A DNA stretch of 64,000 nucleotides from Bacteroidales bacterium (GCA_031276035.1 JAISNV010000011.1:29018-93017); one strand, 5' to 3'. Counted from the first letter of the stretch, positions 24,592 to 33,028 are shown. Notes: generated from the sequence alone by a model not told the origin. A program made the numbers and translations.

Positions 24592-26243
24592 TAAAGTCTT
24601 TATCTATATCGAATTATGCCCTTATAGATAATATTACAATAGGTTTTGAAAAAGGGTTTACCTGTTTGACCGGTGAAACCGGAGCGGGAAAATCAATCAT
24701 TTTAGGAGCAATATCACTTGTACTTGGAGAAAGGGCAGATACAAAAGTTCTATATGACAAGGATAAAAAATGTGTAATTGAAGCTGTATTTTGCCTGCCG
24801 CATAATTTCTCTAAAATTATATTTGAAGAAAATGATATAGACTTTAATTCAGATTGTATTATCAGACGGGAAATAAGTTCTCAGGGGAAATCGAGAATAT
24901 TCATAAATGATTCTCCTGTCTCTTTGAATGTGCTTAAGTCAATCGGACTTTCCTTAATTGACCTTCATTCGCAAGATCAAAAGTTTTCTTTGAGTGATAA
25001 TTCACAACAATTGCATTTCCTTGATAATTTTATTACCGATAAATCAATATTTGATAATTATTACAGGATATTCAATTCATATTCGGAACTATGCCGTAAA
25101 AAAGCATATTTGCAATCAGAGTATGAAAAAATAAATATGGAACAAGATTATTACTCTTTTCTTTATAATGAATTATATGAAGCAAATCTTAGTAATGATG
25201 AAGATATATTGACCGAAAAAGAGTTGTCGGTTTTAGATAATGCGGAATTGATTAAAGAAAAATTGAATATTGCAATTAATCTTCTTTATAATGATGACAG
25301 TAACGTTGTTGATATTACGAAAACAATAATTAACAACTTTTCTTCGATTTCTTCTTTTGTTAATAACGGTGTGAAATTATTGGAACGTCTTGAAGATATA
25401 AAAATTGAAACTAAGGATATTTCGGATGATTTGATTCGATTGAATAATTCTGTTTTTGTCGATTTGGAAAAGTCTGAAGAACTTCGTAACAGATTGGATT
25501 TTATCAACAAATTACTTTACAAACATAAAGTCAATAATGTAAATGAATTAATTGAGATTCGTAATGATCTATCTTTAAAATTGAGTAATACGAATGAGTT
25601 ATATATCGAAATTGAAAAAATAACTAAAGAAATTGAGTTTTTATATAATGATTTAAAACACAAAGCGGAAATACTTTCTAAGTCAAGAAAATCTTGTGCT
25701 GAAATCATGTCACTACAAATCTCAAACATTCTGAAAGATTTAGGTATCACAAAAAATAATTTCGAAATAACAGTTTCCAAAACGGATAATTATACAATAA
25801 CAGGAAATAATTTTGTGGAATTTTTATTTTCTGCAAATATCGGTTCGCCTTTAGCTCCGCTTTCTTCGGTTGCTTCCGGCGGCGAACTATCGCGTGTGAT
25901 GCTTGCATTAAAATCAATAATAGCAATTAAAAATGATATTCCAACAGTTATCTTTGATGAGATTGATAGCGGCGTTTCAGGTATTACCGCCGATGCGGTA
26001 GCTGCAAAACTTAGGGAAATTTCTAAAAATATACAAGTTATTTCAATAAGCCATCTTCCGCAAATTGCGGCGAAAGCAGATGCACAGTTTTTGGTTTATA
26101 AAGAAGAATTAGAAAATAGAACGTTTACCCGCGTTAAGTTGTTAAATAATAAAGAACGCATAAATGCGATAGCTTCAATGTTGAGTGGAAGTAATGTTAC
26201 TGCTGCAGCAATAGAAAATGCAGTAAATTTATTAGGATTCTGA
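24588..26243 (+). CDS. recN: DNA repair ATPase RecN
   Basis: A 551-residue SMC-like protein. Start: the only possible initiation codon is TTG at 24588, because a stop lies immediately upstream in frame and the family sequence IKSLSISNYALID begins right there; it overlaps the previous stop as TTGA. Walker A is GETGAGKS (about 30-37), coiled-coil arms occupy about 150-390, the signature is SGGELSRVMLALK and the Walker B region is TVIFDEIDSGVSG. RecN gathers broken DNA ends during recombinational repair. It is the last gene of the bamD cluster and ends before a bidirectional terminator. Confidence 0.95.
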   Translation: MIKSLSISNYALIDNITIGFEKGFTCLTGETGAGKSIILGAISLVLGERADTKVLYDKDKKCVIEAVFCLPHNFSKIIFEENDIDFNSDCIIRREISSQGKSRIFINDSPVSLNVLKSIGLSLIDLHSQDQKFSLSDNSQQLHFLDNFITDKSIFDNYYRIFNSYSELCRKKAYLQSEYEKINMEQDYYSFLYNELYEANLSNDEDILTEKELSVLDNAELIKEKLNIAINLLYNDDSNVVDITKTIINNFSSISSFVNNGVKLLERLEDIKIETKDISDDLIRLNNSVFVDLEKSEELRNRLDFINKLLYKHKVNNVNELIEIRNDLSLKLSNTNELYIEIEKITKEIEFLYNDLKHKAEILSKSRKSCAEIMSLQISNILKDLGITKNNFEITVSKTDNYTITGNNFVEFLFSANIGSPLAPLSSVASGGELSRVMLALKSIIAIKNDIPTVIFDEIDSGVSGITADAVAAKLREISKNIQVISISHLPQIAAKADAQFLVYKEELENRTFTRVKLLNNKERINAIASMLSGSNVTAAAIENAVNLLGF

Positions 26244-26270
26244 AATTTTTCCTTACAAGATTTGAAATAA

Positions 26271-26297
26271 AAAAAAGCTGCATTAAGCAGCTTTTTT
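26271..26297. terminator. Bidirectional terminator between recN and rplS
   Basis: Perfect 11-bp arms AAAAAAGCTGC and GCAGCTTTTTT with a 5-base loop. It serves convergent transcripts from both sides. Confidence 0.85.
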
Positions 26298-26304
26298 GAT
26301 AATA

Positions 26305-26658
26305 TTAATATCTTCTTTCTTTAATCCTTGCCTTTTTACCCTTTAAAGCTCTTAAATAGAAGATTCTTGCTCTTCTAACTTTTCCTCGTTTGTTTATCTC
26401 AATACTTTCAATGAATGGAGATGCAATAGGGAAAATTCTTTCAACACCGATGTTGCTTGAAATCTTACGAACTGTAAATGTTTCGGTTGGACCAGAACCT
26501 CTACGTTGCAAAACAACACCTTGATACTTTTGGGTTCTTTCTTTATTACCTTCAATAATTTTATATGTTACGGTAATAGTATCGCCCGCTTGAAATGACG
26601 GATAATCTTTAATTTGTGTTAAACCGTCAACATACTGTAATAATTCGTGCTTGCCCAT
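26305..26658 (-). CDS. rplS: Ribosomal protein L19
   Basis: A 117-residue large-subunit protein. Visible family marks are [22 protein letters not shown], the [12 protein letters not shown] stretch, [18 protein letters not shown] and a C-terminal [20 protein letters not shown]. It sits at the 30S-50S interface. It is transcribed alone from a clear -7 box 38 bases upstream and ends at the shared terminator. Confidence 0.97.
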   Translation of the reverse strand: MGKHELLQYVDGLTQIKDYPSFQAGDTITVTYKIIEGNKERTQKYQGVVLQRRGSGPTETFTVRKISSNIGVERIFPIASPFIESIEINKRGKVRRARIFYLRALKGKKARIKERRY

Positions 26659-26695
26659 GATATTTTATTTTTCTTTATACGTTAAAAAAAGTTTG

Positions 26696-26703
26696 CAAAT
26701 GTA
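26696..26703 (-). promoter_or_regulatory. -7 box of rplS
   Basis: TACATTTG on the minus strand, 38 bases upstream of the L19 ATG. Confidence 0.5.
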
Positions 26704-26768
26704 CGAACTTTTTTTGAATTAAAGTGATGAATTCTGTAAAAAATTATTTTAGAATTAATATAGAAGAT

Positions 26769-28043
26769 TTAATTTCTTGAATAATATGGAATTATCATCG
26801 TTTTTTTAATCTCATTTTTTAAATTCTCTTCCGATTTATATTCACTTCTGATATAATTATCTGTCCATCCGATCCAATTACCTTCTCTATTTTTCATTTC
26901 AAAAAGTATTTTTCTTTCAGTGCCGGAGTATTTATTGATAAATTTCGAATGCATCTCTGCAGATATCTCATGTAATATCTTACTTCGTTGAATTATTGTC
27001 TCATTAGGCACTTTATCATTAAACTTTGATGCCAAAGCTTCTGGTCTATCGGAATAAGAAAAAACATGAAGATATGAAATATCTATTTCTTGAATAAATT
27101 TACATGTATCTTCAAAGTCTTTGTTATTTTCCCCCGGAAATCCTGTAATTAAATCAATAGCGATACATGCATCCGGAATAGATTCTTTTATTTCGGATAT
27201 TTTATCTTTAAAGAAACTTGTATCATAGCGTCTTTTCATCATAGAAAGAATTCTATCACTACCTGCTTGCAACGGAATATGAAAATGCGGCATAATATTA
27301 TTTTCTTGAGCGCTAAGGTTTATTATCTTGCTTTCGAGTAGATTAGGTTCAATGGATGAAATTCGAATTCTTTCCAAACCGTCAATATTATTCAATTCAT
27401 TTAATAGATTATATAAATTTTCATTATTACCTCCGAAATCCCCTAAATTTACTCCGCTTAAAACTATTTCCTTTGAAGAATTTAACACGGCATTTCTTGC
27501 AATTTTTACTACATTATCAACCGAATCGCTCCTGCTTCTTCCTCGTGCGTAAGGTACTGCACAGTAAGTACAAAAATAATTGCATCCGTCTTGTATTTTT
27601 AAAAATGTTCTAGTGCGCGTATAGTTAGATATAGATGTATGATACTGGAAATCTTTAACATCATCATTAATCTTCTCTTCTGAGATCTTTCCATTATCTG
27701 ATATGAAATCTTCTATTAATTCTTTTATTTTAAATTTTGATTCGTTTCCGCACACTAAAATAACATTAGGCAATTGTCTTAATTCCTCAGGATGTAGTTG
27801 TGAATAACATCCGAGGACAATTATTTTTATTTTCGGATTAATTTTGGAAATATGGCGAATTGTTTGGCGGCACTTCTTTTCAGCTTGTTCCGTAACCGTA
27901 CAACTATGGATAATATGAAAATCAGATTCTTGAATATCTTTTACAACTTGATATTCTGAGGCGTTGAAACTTTCCATGATACTAGTGGTCTCCGAAAAGT
28001 TTAATTTACAACCGAATGTTTGAAACGAAATATTTATCATCAT
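26769..28043 (-). CDS. mtaB: tRNA t6A37 methylthiotransferase
   Basis: A 424-residue radical-SAM enzyme that adds a methylthio group to t6A37. The N-terminal UPF0004 domain has TFGCKLN, SCTVT and GCYSQ cysteines for one iron-sulfur cluster. The radical-SAM triad is DGCNYFCTYCAVPYARG (about 150-166). It shows LSGVNLGDFG and the HFHIPLQAGSDRIL segment, then a short TRAM-like end. The KLN after the first cysteine fits MtaB rather than MiaB. Together with tcdA elsewhere in the window it indicates full A37 modification chemistry. Confidence 0.93.
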   Translation of the reverse strand: MMINISFQTFGCKLNFSETTSIMESFNASEYQVVKDIQESDFHIIHSCTVTEQAEKKCRQTIRHISKINPKIKIIVLGCYSQLHPEELRQLPNVILVCGNESKFKIKELIEDFISDNGKISEEKINDDVKDFQYHTSISNYTRTRTFLKIQDGCNYFCTYCAVPYARGRSRSDSVDNVVKIARNAVLNSSKEIVLSGVNLGDFGGNNENLYNLLNELNNIDGLERIRISSIEPNLLESKIINLSAQENNIMPHFHIPLQAGSDRILSMMKRRYDTSFFKDKISEIKESIPDACIAIDLITGFPGENNKDFEDTCKFIQEIDISYLHVFSYSDRPEALASKFNDKVPNETIIQRSKILHEISAEMHSKFINKYSGTERKILFEMKNREGNWIGWTDNYIRSEYKSEENLKNEIKKTMIIPYYSRN

Positions 28044-28058
28044 TATTTATTTCAGCTG

Positions 28059-28066
28059 CAAAATTA
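28059..28066 (-). promoter_or_regulatory. -7 box of mtaB
   Basis: TAATTTTG on the minus strand, 15 bases upstream of the mtaB start. The 28067-28230 region beyond it shows no gene. Confidence 0.4.
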
Positions 28067-28230
28067 TGTTTTTTATTTGATAATGGAAAAATTTTAGGTT
28101 TTGTTAAGCTTTATTATACTTAATTCCTGATTAATCACTGCTAGATTTTTTTGTAAATGGTATTTTGTATATAACTTTATTTCAGAATGATAAAATAATA
28201 ATATTTTGATGATTGATTAAATAGTATGAT

Positions 28231-28325
28231 TTAAGAAATTTGAGGGATGCTTTTAAAAAATTAAACGATAGTGCGAACGTAAAATAAATCAGATACAAGT
28301 GGATGGATGCATCCCTCATTTCTTA
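28231..28325. repeat. Structured inverted-repeat element, copy 1
   Basis: Ends TTAAGAAATTTGAGGGATGC and GCATCCCTCATTTCTTA pair with a two-base bulge. Outside them, ATGATTTA and TAAATCAT continue the stem on the other side of a small palindrome, GGTAATTATTACC. The 55-base interior shares AATAAATCAGATA and the order TTAAA..AT.G.GCGA with copy 2. No coding potential is seen. It is in the same orientation as copy 2 and 101 bases away. Confidence 0.75.
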
Positions 28326-28426
28326 GGTAATTATTACCTAAATCATATATTTACCATAAGATTTTTACTACTATTAACATTGTTTTATATTACTCAATTT
28401 TATTATTATGATTTTTAAATTTGAAA

Positions 28427-28514
28427 TTAAGAAATCTGAGGGATGCGAAAATATTAAATAATGGCGCGACACATTACAATAAATCAGATATATAATACAT
28501 CCCTCATTTCTTAA
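28427..28514. repeat. Structured inverted-repeat element, copy 2
   Basis: Ends TTAAGAAATCTGAGGGATGC and CATCCCTCATTTCTTAA form the same stem with the same two-base bulge as copy 1. The interior differs in length and sequence but keeps AATAAATCAGATA at 28478-28490. It abuts the orphan gene at 28534-28824 by 19 bases, on that gene's downstream side. Other copies were not seen in this window. Confidence 0.75.
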
Positions 28515-28533
28515 TTAATTGGTTTCATGTTTT

Positions 28534-28824
28534 TTATTGTGTTGTTTCATATTCAATAAATTTATTATTTTCAGAAGTATCTCTGTTATCATTATGAATA
28601 GACGATAAATATGAATAAACTCTTTTAAAGAGTGCTATTCCTTCTCGTGTACGCTTTTTTTCATCAATTCCATAATAAACCCTATTAATAAAATCATTAT
28701 AGGTCATTCCTTTTATAAATAATTTTTTATATTCAGCAACCATTAATTGTACAATATGTTCTCCAATAACTAGTGTGTGGTTGTCTTGAAAAGTACTTGT
28801 AGTTGTGTGATGTATATTTTTCAT
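28534..28824 (-). CDS. Small orphan protein next to the paired repeats
   Basis: 96 residues from the ATG at 28824; the frame continues upstream to 28899 but that part runs through a strong hairpin and is better read as leader. The sequence is soluble and mixed alpha with basic clusters (EYKKLFIKGM, DEKKRTREGIALFKRVYSYL), and it is polar at both ends. I recognise no family. The gene is bounded by a leader hairpin on one side and two structured repeats on the other. It could be a small DNA- or RNA-binding protein, but nothing in the sequence proves it. Confidence 0.5.
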   Translation of the reverse strand: MKNIHHTTTSTFQDNHTLVIGEHIVQLMVAEYKKLFIKGMTYNDFINRVYYGIDEKKRTREGIALFKRVYSYLSSIHNDNRDTSENNKFIEYETTQ

Positions 28825-28850
28825 AATTGATTTTTTTTGATTTAAAATAA

Positions 28851-28902
28851 GGGGTGCATTAAATTCATTTATAAATACCAAAAATGTTTTATAAAGCACC
28901 CC
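28851..28902 (-). promoter_or_regulatory. Leader hairpin upstream of the orphan gene
   Basis: GGGGTGC at 28851 and GCACCCC at 28896 pair. Inside, two TTTATAAA blocks pair as well, giving a 15-bp stem with one 10-base bulge. It ends 26 bases before the ATG at 28824, so it would lie in the 5' leader of that mRNA. Confidence 0.5.
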
Positions 28903-29211
28903 AGTTCTTTAAAGTTTAAAAGTTCAATTTTTCATAAGGAAATATATTTATATAATTGATTTTTTCAGTTTGTTTTTTCATGAATTATTATGTTTTTTCA
29001 ATCATCGTCATAAAATACATTTAGTTATAATTTTATGTTGCAAAGATTAGGCATTATTTCCTAAAAAAAAAACAAATATCTTTCCATTTTTTATATATTT
29101 TAGTACACTTTTAATTTGGGGATAATTATCTCTGACAATATTGTTCATTGGAAATATTTTAATATTAAATACATTCGAATAAATTTTTATTTTTAATTCT
29201 TATTTTTTCTC
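28903..29211. other. Intergenic region before carbamate kinase
   Basis: AT-rich, with poly-A and poly-T tracts. No gene, RNA or strong hairpin is recognised. It contains the divergent control regions of the orphan gene and arcC. Confidence 0.45.
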
Positions 29212-29219
29212 TACCTTTG
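29212..29219 (+). promoter_or_regulatory. -7 box of arcC
   Basis: TACCTTTG, 30 bases upstream of the ATG at 29250. Confidence 0.5.
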
Positions 29220-29249
29220 CAATCTTTATTTTTAAAATATAGATTTATA

Positions 29250-30194
29250 ATGGAAAAATTAGCTGTTGTTGCACTTGGAGGCAACGCTCTCCTTAAAAGC
29301 GGAGAAAAGGGTACAATAAGCGATCAGGAAAAAAATGCGCGCATTGCTGCAGAAAATTTATTGAAACTTCAAAAAAGAGATTATAACTTTGTGATTACTC
29401 ATGGTAATGGTCCGCAAGTTGGTAATATTTTGCTTGCTAACGCCGCTGGATATCAAGTTCACGGTGTTCCAGACATGCCACTCGACGTTGCTGTTGCTTA
29501 TTCTCAAGGATTTATCGGATATATTATTGAGCAACAAATGAGAAATGTTTTACGTGAGAATGATATGTTTATGGATATCATTACAATTGTAACTCAAGTT
29601 ATTGTTAATAAAGATGATTCTGCTTTCTCCGAACCGACAAAACCGGTTGGGCCTTATTATACGAAAGAAGATGCCGAAAGGATCATGAAAGAAACCGGAA
29701 GTGTTTTTAAAGAAGATGCAAGAGGAAGAGGTTGGAGAAAAGTTGTTGCTTCACCTCGTCCGCTTATTATAAATAATACAAATGCCATTTCAAAACTTGC
29801 CAGAGCTCACCATATCGTTATTGCTGTCGGAGGTGGAGGAATTCCGGTTTATTACGAAGAACATGCGAAAATATGCGGAATAGAGGCAGTAATTGATAAA
29901 GATTTAGCATCATCATTATTAGCTCGTCAGATTAATGCAGATAAATTCTTTATTCTTACTGATGTTCCGAAAGTTTGTTTAAACTTCAACACTCCCCAGG
30001 AGCGAACTTTAGATAAGATGACTATAAATGAAGCTCAAAAATATTTGAATGAAGGACATTTCGGTGCTGGAAGTATGGGGCCGAAAGTTTTGGCCGCAAT
30101 TCAATTTGTTGAAAGCACGGGAAAAGATGCTATTATCACCAGTATAGAACGCCTTGGCGTTGATAACGGTGGTACTAGAATTGTATTCGCGTAA
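29250..30194 (+). CDS. arcC: Carbamate kinase
   Basis: 314 residues from the ATG at 29250; the upstream extension starts at TTG at the edge of the promoter box. Amino-acid-kinase fold: VVALGGNALL at the start, VITHGNGPQVGN, RGWRKVVASPRP, the AVGGGGIPV loop, a DKDLASSLLA segment and GSMGPKVLAA. It transfers phosphate from carbamoyl phosphate to ADP, the last step of arginine or citrulline fermentation, in the cytoplasm. The partner ornithine carbamoyltransferase lies at 50189-51190. It is monocistronic: a perfect palindromic terminator follows. Confidence 0.95.
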   Translation: MEKLAVVALGGNALLKSGEKGTISDQEKNARIAAENLLKLQKRDYNFVITHGNGPQVGNILLANAAGYQVHGVPDMPLDVAVAYSQGFIGYIIEQQMRNVLRENDMFMDIITIVTQVIVNKDDSAFSEPTKPVGPYYTKEDAERIMKETGSVFKEDARGRGWRKVVASPRPLIINNTNAISKLARAHHIVIAVGGGGIPVYYEEHAKICGIEAVIDKDLASSLLARQINADKFFILTDVPKVCLNFNTPQERTLDKMTINEAQKYLNEGHFGAGSMGPKVLAAIQFVESTGKDAIITSIERLGVDNGGTRIVFA

Positions 30195-30229
30195 GATTTC
30201 AGATTATTTTACTGAGTAATATCAGATTG

Positions 30230-30262
30230 AAAGAGATACATAATTATGTATCTCTTTTTTTA
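30230..30262 (+). terminator. Terminator of arcC
   Basis: A 28-base perfect palindrome (AAAGAGATACATAA and complement) followed by a T-run. Confidence 0.8.
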
Positions 30263-30267
30263 TCTAA

Positions 30268-30299
30268 TTTGGAACGGGGAATTTATTTTCATATATTTG
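30268..30299 (+). promoter_or_regulatory. Promoter of the NSS transporter operon
   Basis: -33 TTTG at 30268-30271 and -7 TATATTTG at 30292-30299 with 20 bases between, the best match to the Bacteroidota consensus in the window. The ATG follows 19 bases later. Confidence 0.65.
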
Positions 30300-30318
30300 C
30301 AAATCTTAATTAAAAATT

Positions 30319-32160
30319 ATGGTGCAAGTGAAAGAATCTTGGGGATCACGTGTTGGTCTCATCCTTGCTATGGCCGGAAATGCCGTGGGCTTGGGTAACT
30401 TCTTACGCTTTCCTGTCCAGGCTATTCAAAACGGTGGAGGAGCCTTTATTATTCCTTATATAGTATGTTTTATTTTACTGGGAATTCCTCTTTTGCTGGT
30501 TGAATGGTCCACCGGTAAATTCGGTGGTTGTCGCGGAAATGCCAATTCTGCACCATATATAATGCAAAGCCTTGATAAAAGGAAAATATGGAAATATATC
30601 GGTGGTTTGGGCGTTTTCTCAAATATTATCATTGCTTCATATTATTGTTATATTGAAAGTTGGACTCTCTCTTATGTTTACCATTCCATAGTTGGTACTT
30701 TTCGTGGAATGACAGAACAGCAGGTTTCGGGTTTTTTCGATTCTTATCTTGATGTAACTGCTTCAACAACAGGAATACCTTATGAAGCTATTATTTGCTA
30801 TGTTGTATGCCTCGCTTTAAATATTTGGGTATTGAGCCGCGGATTGCAAAAAGGCGTTGAAGTTGTGGCAAAGATTTGCATGCCACTTTTGCTCTTATTT
30901 GGAATATTCTTAGCAATTAAAGCATACACATTGAAAGCCGGCAGTCAGGGTGCAATTTATGACGGTACAGTCGGATTGAATTTTCTATGGCAACCTAATT
31001 TAACATCACTCTCTGATCCTAAAATCTGGTTGGCGGCGGCGGGGCAAATCTTCTTTACGCTATCTCTCGGAATGGGTTGTGTGCAATGTTACGCATCATA
31101 TCTCAGAAAAAAAGATGACATTGTCCTTAATTCGATGTCGGCCGGATTTATCAATGAATTTTGTGAAATAGTTATCGGCAGCGCAATTATTATACCTATT
31201 TCAGTAGGATATTTCGGTATAGATAAAGTAATTGAACTTACAAAACTTGGAGGTTTCGGTTTAGGTTTCCGCTCTCTGCCATTTCTATTCACAAACTGGG
31301 GCGTAATAATGGGAGCTATTGCCGGTGTTGCATTTTTTGGTTTATTATTTTTTGCCGGCATTACTTCTTCACTTGCAATGGGTTCTAATGTCACTGCTTT
31401 TTTCAATGATGCCTTTTCAATCAATAGAAAAAAATCATCATATATTCTTGGTGTAATTCTGTTGTTTATGGGTTTACCCACAGTATTTTTCTACCAGAAA
31501 GGAGTTTTCGACGAATATGATTTCTGGGGCGGGACAATAATTCTCGTCTTGTATGCAATGTTTGAAGTTATTGTTTTTTCATGGATTATCGGTGTTAACA
31601 AAGGATGGAAAATGATACATGCCGGTGCGGATATGAAAATGCCGGTAATATTCAAATACATATTAAAATATATTACCCCTACAATGCTTATAATTATTTT
31701 CATGGCTTCGGTAATTAAACCAAAAGATGATAATTGGAAATCTTTAAGTTTTAAAGGTTGGGAATTAGATAATTCGAGTATTATTGGTGTCTTGCAACAT
31801 AGAGGAATAGGGCCTAATAATAAGTGGTTTGCAGATGAATTTTATTCTGAATTTAATGGAAGAGTTGAAAAAATAGAAAGGGTAGATGCCGATAATAAAT
31901 ATAATTTTGTATCTATCAATACAAATTCCGGGATTCAAAGCGTTAAAATAAAGTCTACCAAAGAAATTGTTGTTGGTGCCGGTGATGAAATAAAAGTCGG
32001 CGATACAATCTTTAAAGGTAAATATATAAATGATGTATTTTATATTGATATGTCTCGAATAATGTTACTATTATTATTTGTAATTTTATGTATATTAATT
32101 AAAATTGGAGATTTAAAGAGAAATAAACGAAAACAAACAGTATGTCAACTTCAGCTATAA
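30319..32160 (+). CDS. Sodium-dependent neurotransmitter-symporter (NSS/SNF) family transporter
   Basis: A 613-residue inner-membrane symporter. The opening GSRVGLILAMAGNAVGLGNFLRFP is the TM1 sodium- and substrate-binding region of NSS proteins. It continues NGGGAFIIPYI, GIPLLLVEW and eleven to twelve further membrane segments, including AAGQIFFTLSLGMG (TM6). It is longer than LeuT-type members: an extra soluble insert (about residues 475-575) with a beta-rich, hammerhead-like piece (STKEIVVGAGDEIKVGDTIF) lies before the last helix. Likely substrates are amino acids. Its 3' end overlaps a 38-residue membrane ORF. Confidence 0.92.
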   Translation: MVQVKESWGSRVGLILAMAGNAVGLGNFLRFPVQAIQNGGGAFIIPYIVCFILLGIPLLLVEWSTGKFGGCRGNANSAPYIMQSLDKRKIWKYIGGLGVFSNIIIASYYCYIESWTLSYVYHSIVGTFRGMTEQQVSGFFDSYLDVTASTTGIPYEAIICYVVCLALNIWVLSRGLQKGVEVVAKICMPLLLLFGIFLAIKAYTLKAGSQGAIYDGTVGLNFLWQPNLTSLSDPKIWLAAAGQIFFTLSLGMGCVQCYASYLRKKDDIVLNSMSAGFINEFCEIVIGSAIIIPISVGYFGIDKVIELTKLGGFGLGFRSLPFLFTNWGVIMGAIAGVAFFGLLFFAGITSSLAMGSNVTAFFNDAFSINRKKSSYILGVILLFMGLPTVFFYQKGVFDEYDFWGGTIILVLYAMFEVIVFSWIIGVNKGWKMIHAGADMKMPVIFKYILKYITPTMLIIIFMASVIKPKDDNWKSLSFKGWELDNSSIIGVLQHRGIGPNNKWFADEFYSEFNGRVEKIERVDADNKYNFVSINTNSGIQSVKIKSTKEIVVGAGDEIKVGDTIFKGKYINDVFYIDMSRIMLLLLFVILCILIKIGDLKRNKRKQTVCQLQL

Positions 32161-32258
32161 TATTGATGGTTTCTGTGCAGACTATTGTTACTGTCTTAAC
32201 TGTTTATTTTTTTGTTAAATTACTGAAAGCTAACAAAAAATCGGTTAATGATGAGTGA
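32142..32258 (+). CDS. Small membrane subunit, MetS-like companion of the NSS transporter
   Basis: A 38-residue protein. MSTSAIILMVSVQTIVTVLT begins one transmembrane helix that continues to about residue 28 and ends in a basic, polar tail. It overlaps the transporter by 19 bases and the ClpS-like gene by 11 bases, so all three are translationally linked. The MSTSAI start and single-helix form match the small MetS subunits that follow MetP-type NSS transporters. MetS is needed for methionine/alanine uptake in Corynebacterium; its role here is inferred. Confidence 0.7.
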   Translation: MSTSAIILMVSVQTIVTVLTVYFFVKLLKANKKSVNDE

Positions 32259-32529
32259 AAACCTTATGCCTGAAAATGAGTTTAATTTTTGCGATTTAAT
32301 TGAAAGATCCAAAATATTAATTCTTTATGATAAAAAGGATGTTTCGGTAAATTATACTGCAAAATGTTTAATTAATGTTTGCAAACATAATCCGTTACAA
32401 GCTAAACAGTGTGCGATTCAAAGTAAAATGAAAGGTAATTGTAGTATTGCTTCCGGTTCTCATGAAGAACTTGTTGTGAAAAGAGACAGGTTAATCTCTC
32501 TGGGATTAAATGCTAAAATGGGATTTTGA
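32248..32529 (+). CDS. Divergent ClpS-like adaptor
   Basis: A 93-residue cytoplasmic protein. The second half follows the ClpS fold pattern found in Bacteroidota: LINVCKHNPLQAKQCAIQ, KGNCSIASGS and EELVVKRDRLISLGLNAKM. The canonical N-degron pocket is altered: the NDD at the start of the domain aligns with DKK (in LYDKKDVSV), and the conserved His aligns with Lys (SKMKGNC). It may therefore bind ClpA/ClpC without recognising N-degrons, or have a different partner. The start may be the first or second of two adjacent ATGs. A ClpC/ClpA-type ATPase is encoded at 40057-42615. Confidence 0.7.
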   Translation: MMSENLMPENEFNFCDLIERSKILILYDKKDVSVNYTAKCLINVCKHNPLQAKQCAIQSKMKGNCSIASGSHEELVVKRDRLISLGLNAKMGF

Positions 32530-32559
32530 TAGTTTATATTTACAAAAAAATAAAAAAAT

Positions 32560-33021
32560 ATGAGTATAGCTTTAATAATATTATTAATTGTAGTCGGAAT
32601 GATACTTCTTCTTCTTGAAGTATTAGTACTTCCCGGATTTATTGCTGGCATTATCGGATTGGGACTTATTGGTGTTGCTATTTGGCAGGGTTTTGTCATA
32701 AGTACGGCAACAGGATTTATTGTGTTGATTTGTACTCTATTGGTTTCTATTGCCATTATTTTTATAGCAATGAAATCCAAAACATGGAATAAAGTAGCCC
32801 TGCATAGTGAAATCAAAAGTAAGGCTAATGTTATTGATTTGGACGAAATAAAAGTCGGAGACAAAGGAAATTCAGTATCGCGATTAGCGCCTATGGGGAA
32901 GGCCTTTATTAATGAAAAATATTATGAAGTTGGTACTCTTGGCGAATTTGTAGATCATCAAAAACCTATTGAGGTTATTAAAATAGATGGAAATAAAATT
33001 ATTGTTAAACAAATAAATTAA
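32560..33021 (+). CDS. NfeD-like membrane protein
   Basis: A 153-residue protein with two or three membrane helices (about 4-22, 26-46 and 50-70) and a C-terminal OB-like domain (about 95-153: [27 protein letters not shown]...[12 protein letters not shown]). The short NfeD type without a protease domain is usually encoded beside flotillin and acts with it in membrane microdomains. The next gene, 7 bases downstream, is floA, which confirms the pairing. Confidence 0.88.
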   Translation: MSIALIILLIVVGMILLLLEVLVLPGFIAGIIGLGLIGVAIWQGFVISTATGFIVLICTLLVSIAIIFIAMKSKTWNKVALHSEIKSKANVIDLDEIKVGDKGNSVSRLAPMGKAFINEKYYEVGTLGEFVDHQKPIEVIKIDGNKIIVKQIN

Positions 33022-33028
33022 AATTATT

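Noticed and set aside
28231..28514. CRISPR array or integron attC cassette
   Set aside because: Only two units, each with inverted rather than direct repeat structure and different interiors; no cas genes, and the ends do not fit attC core sites.
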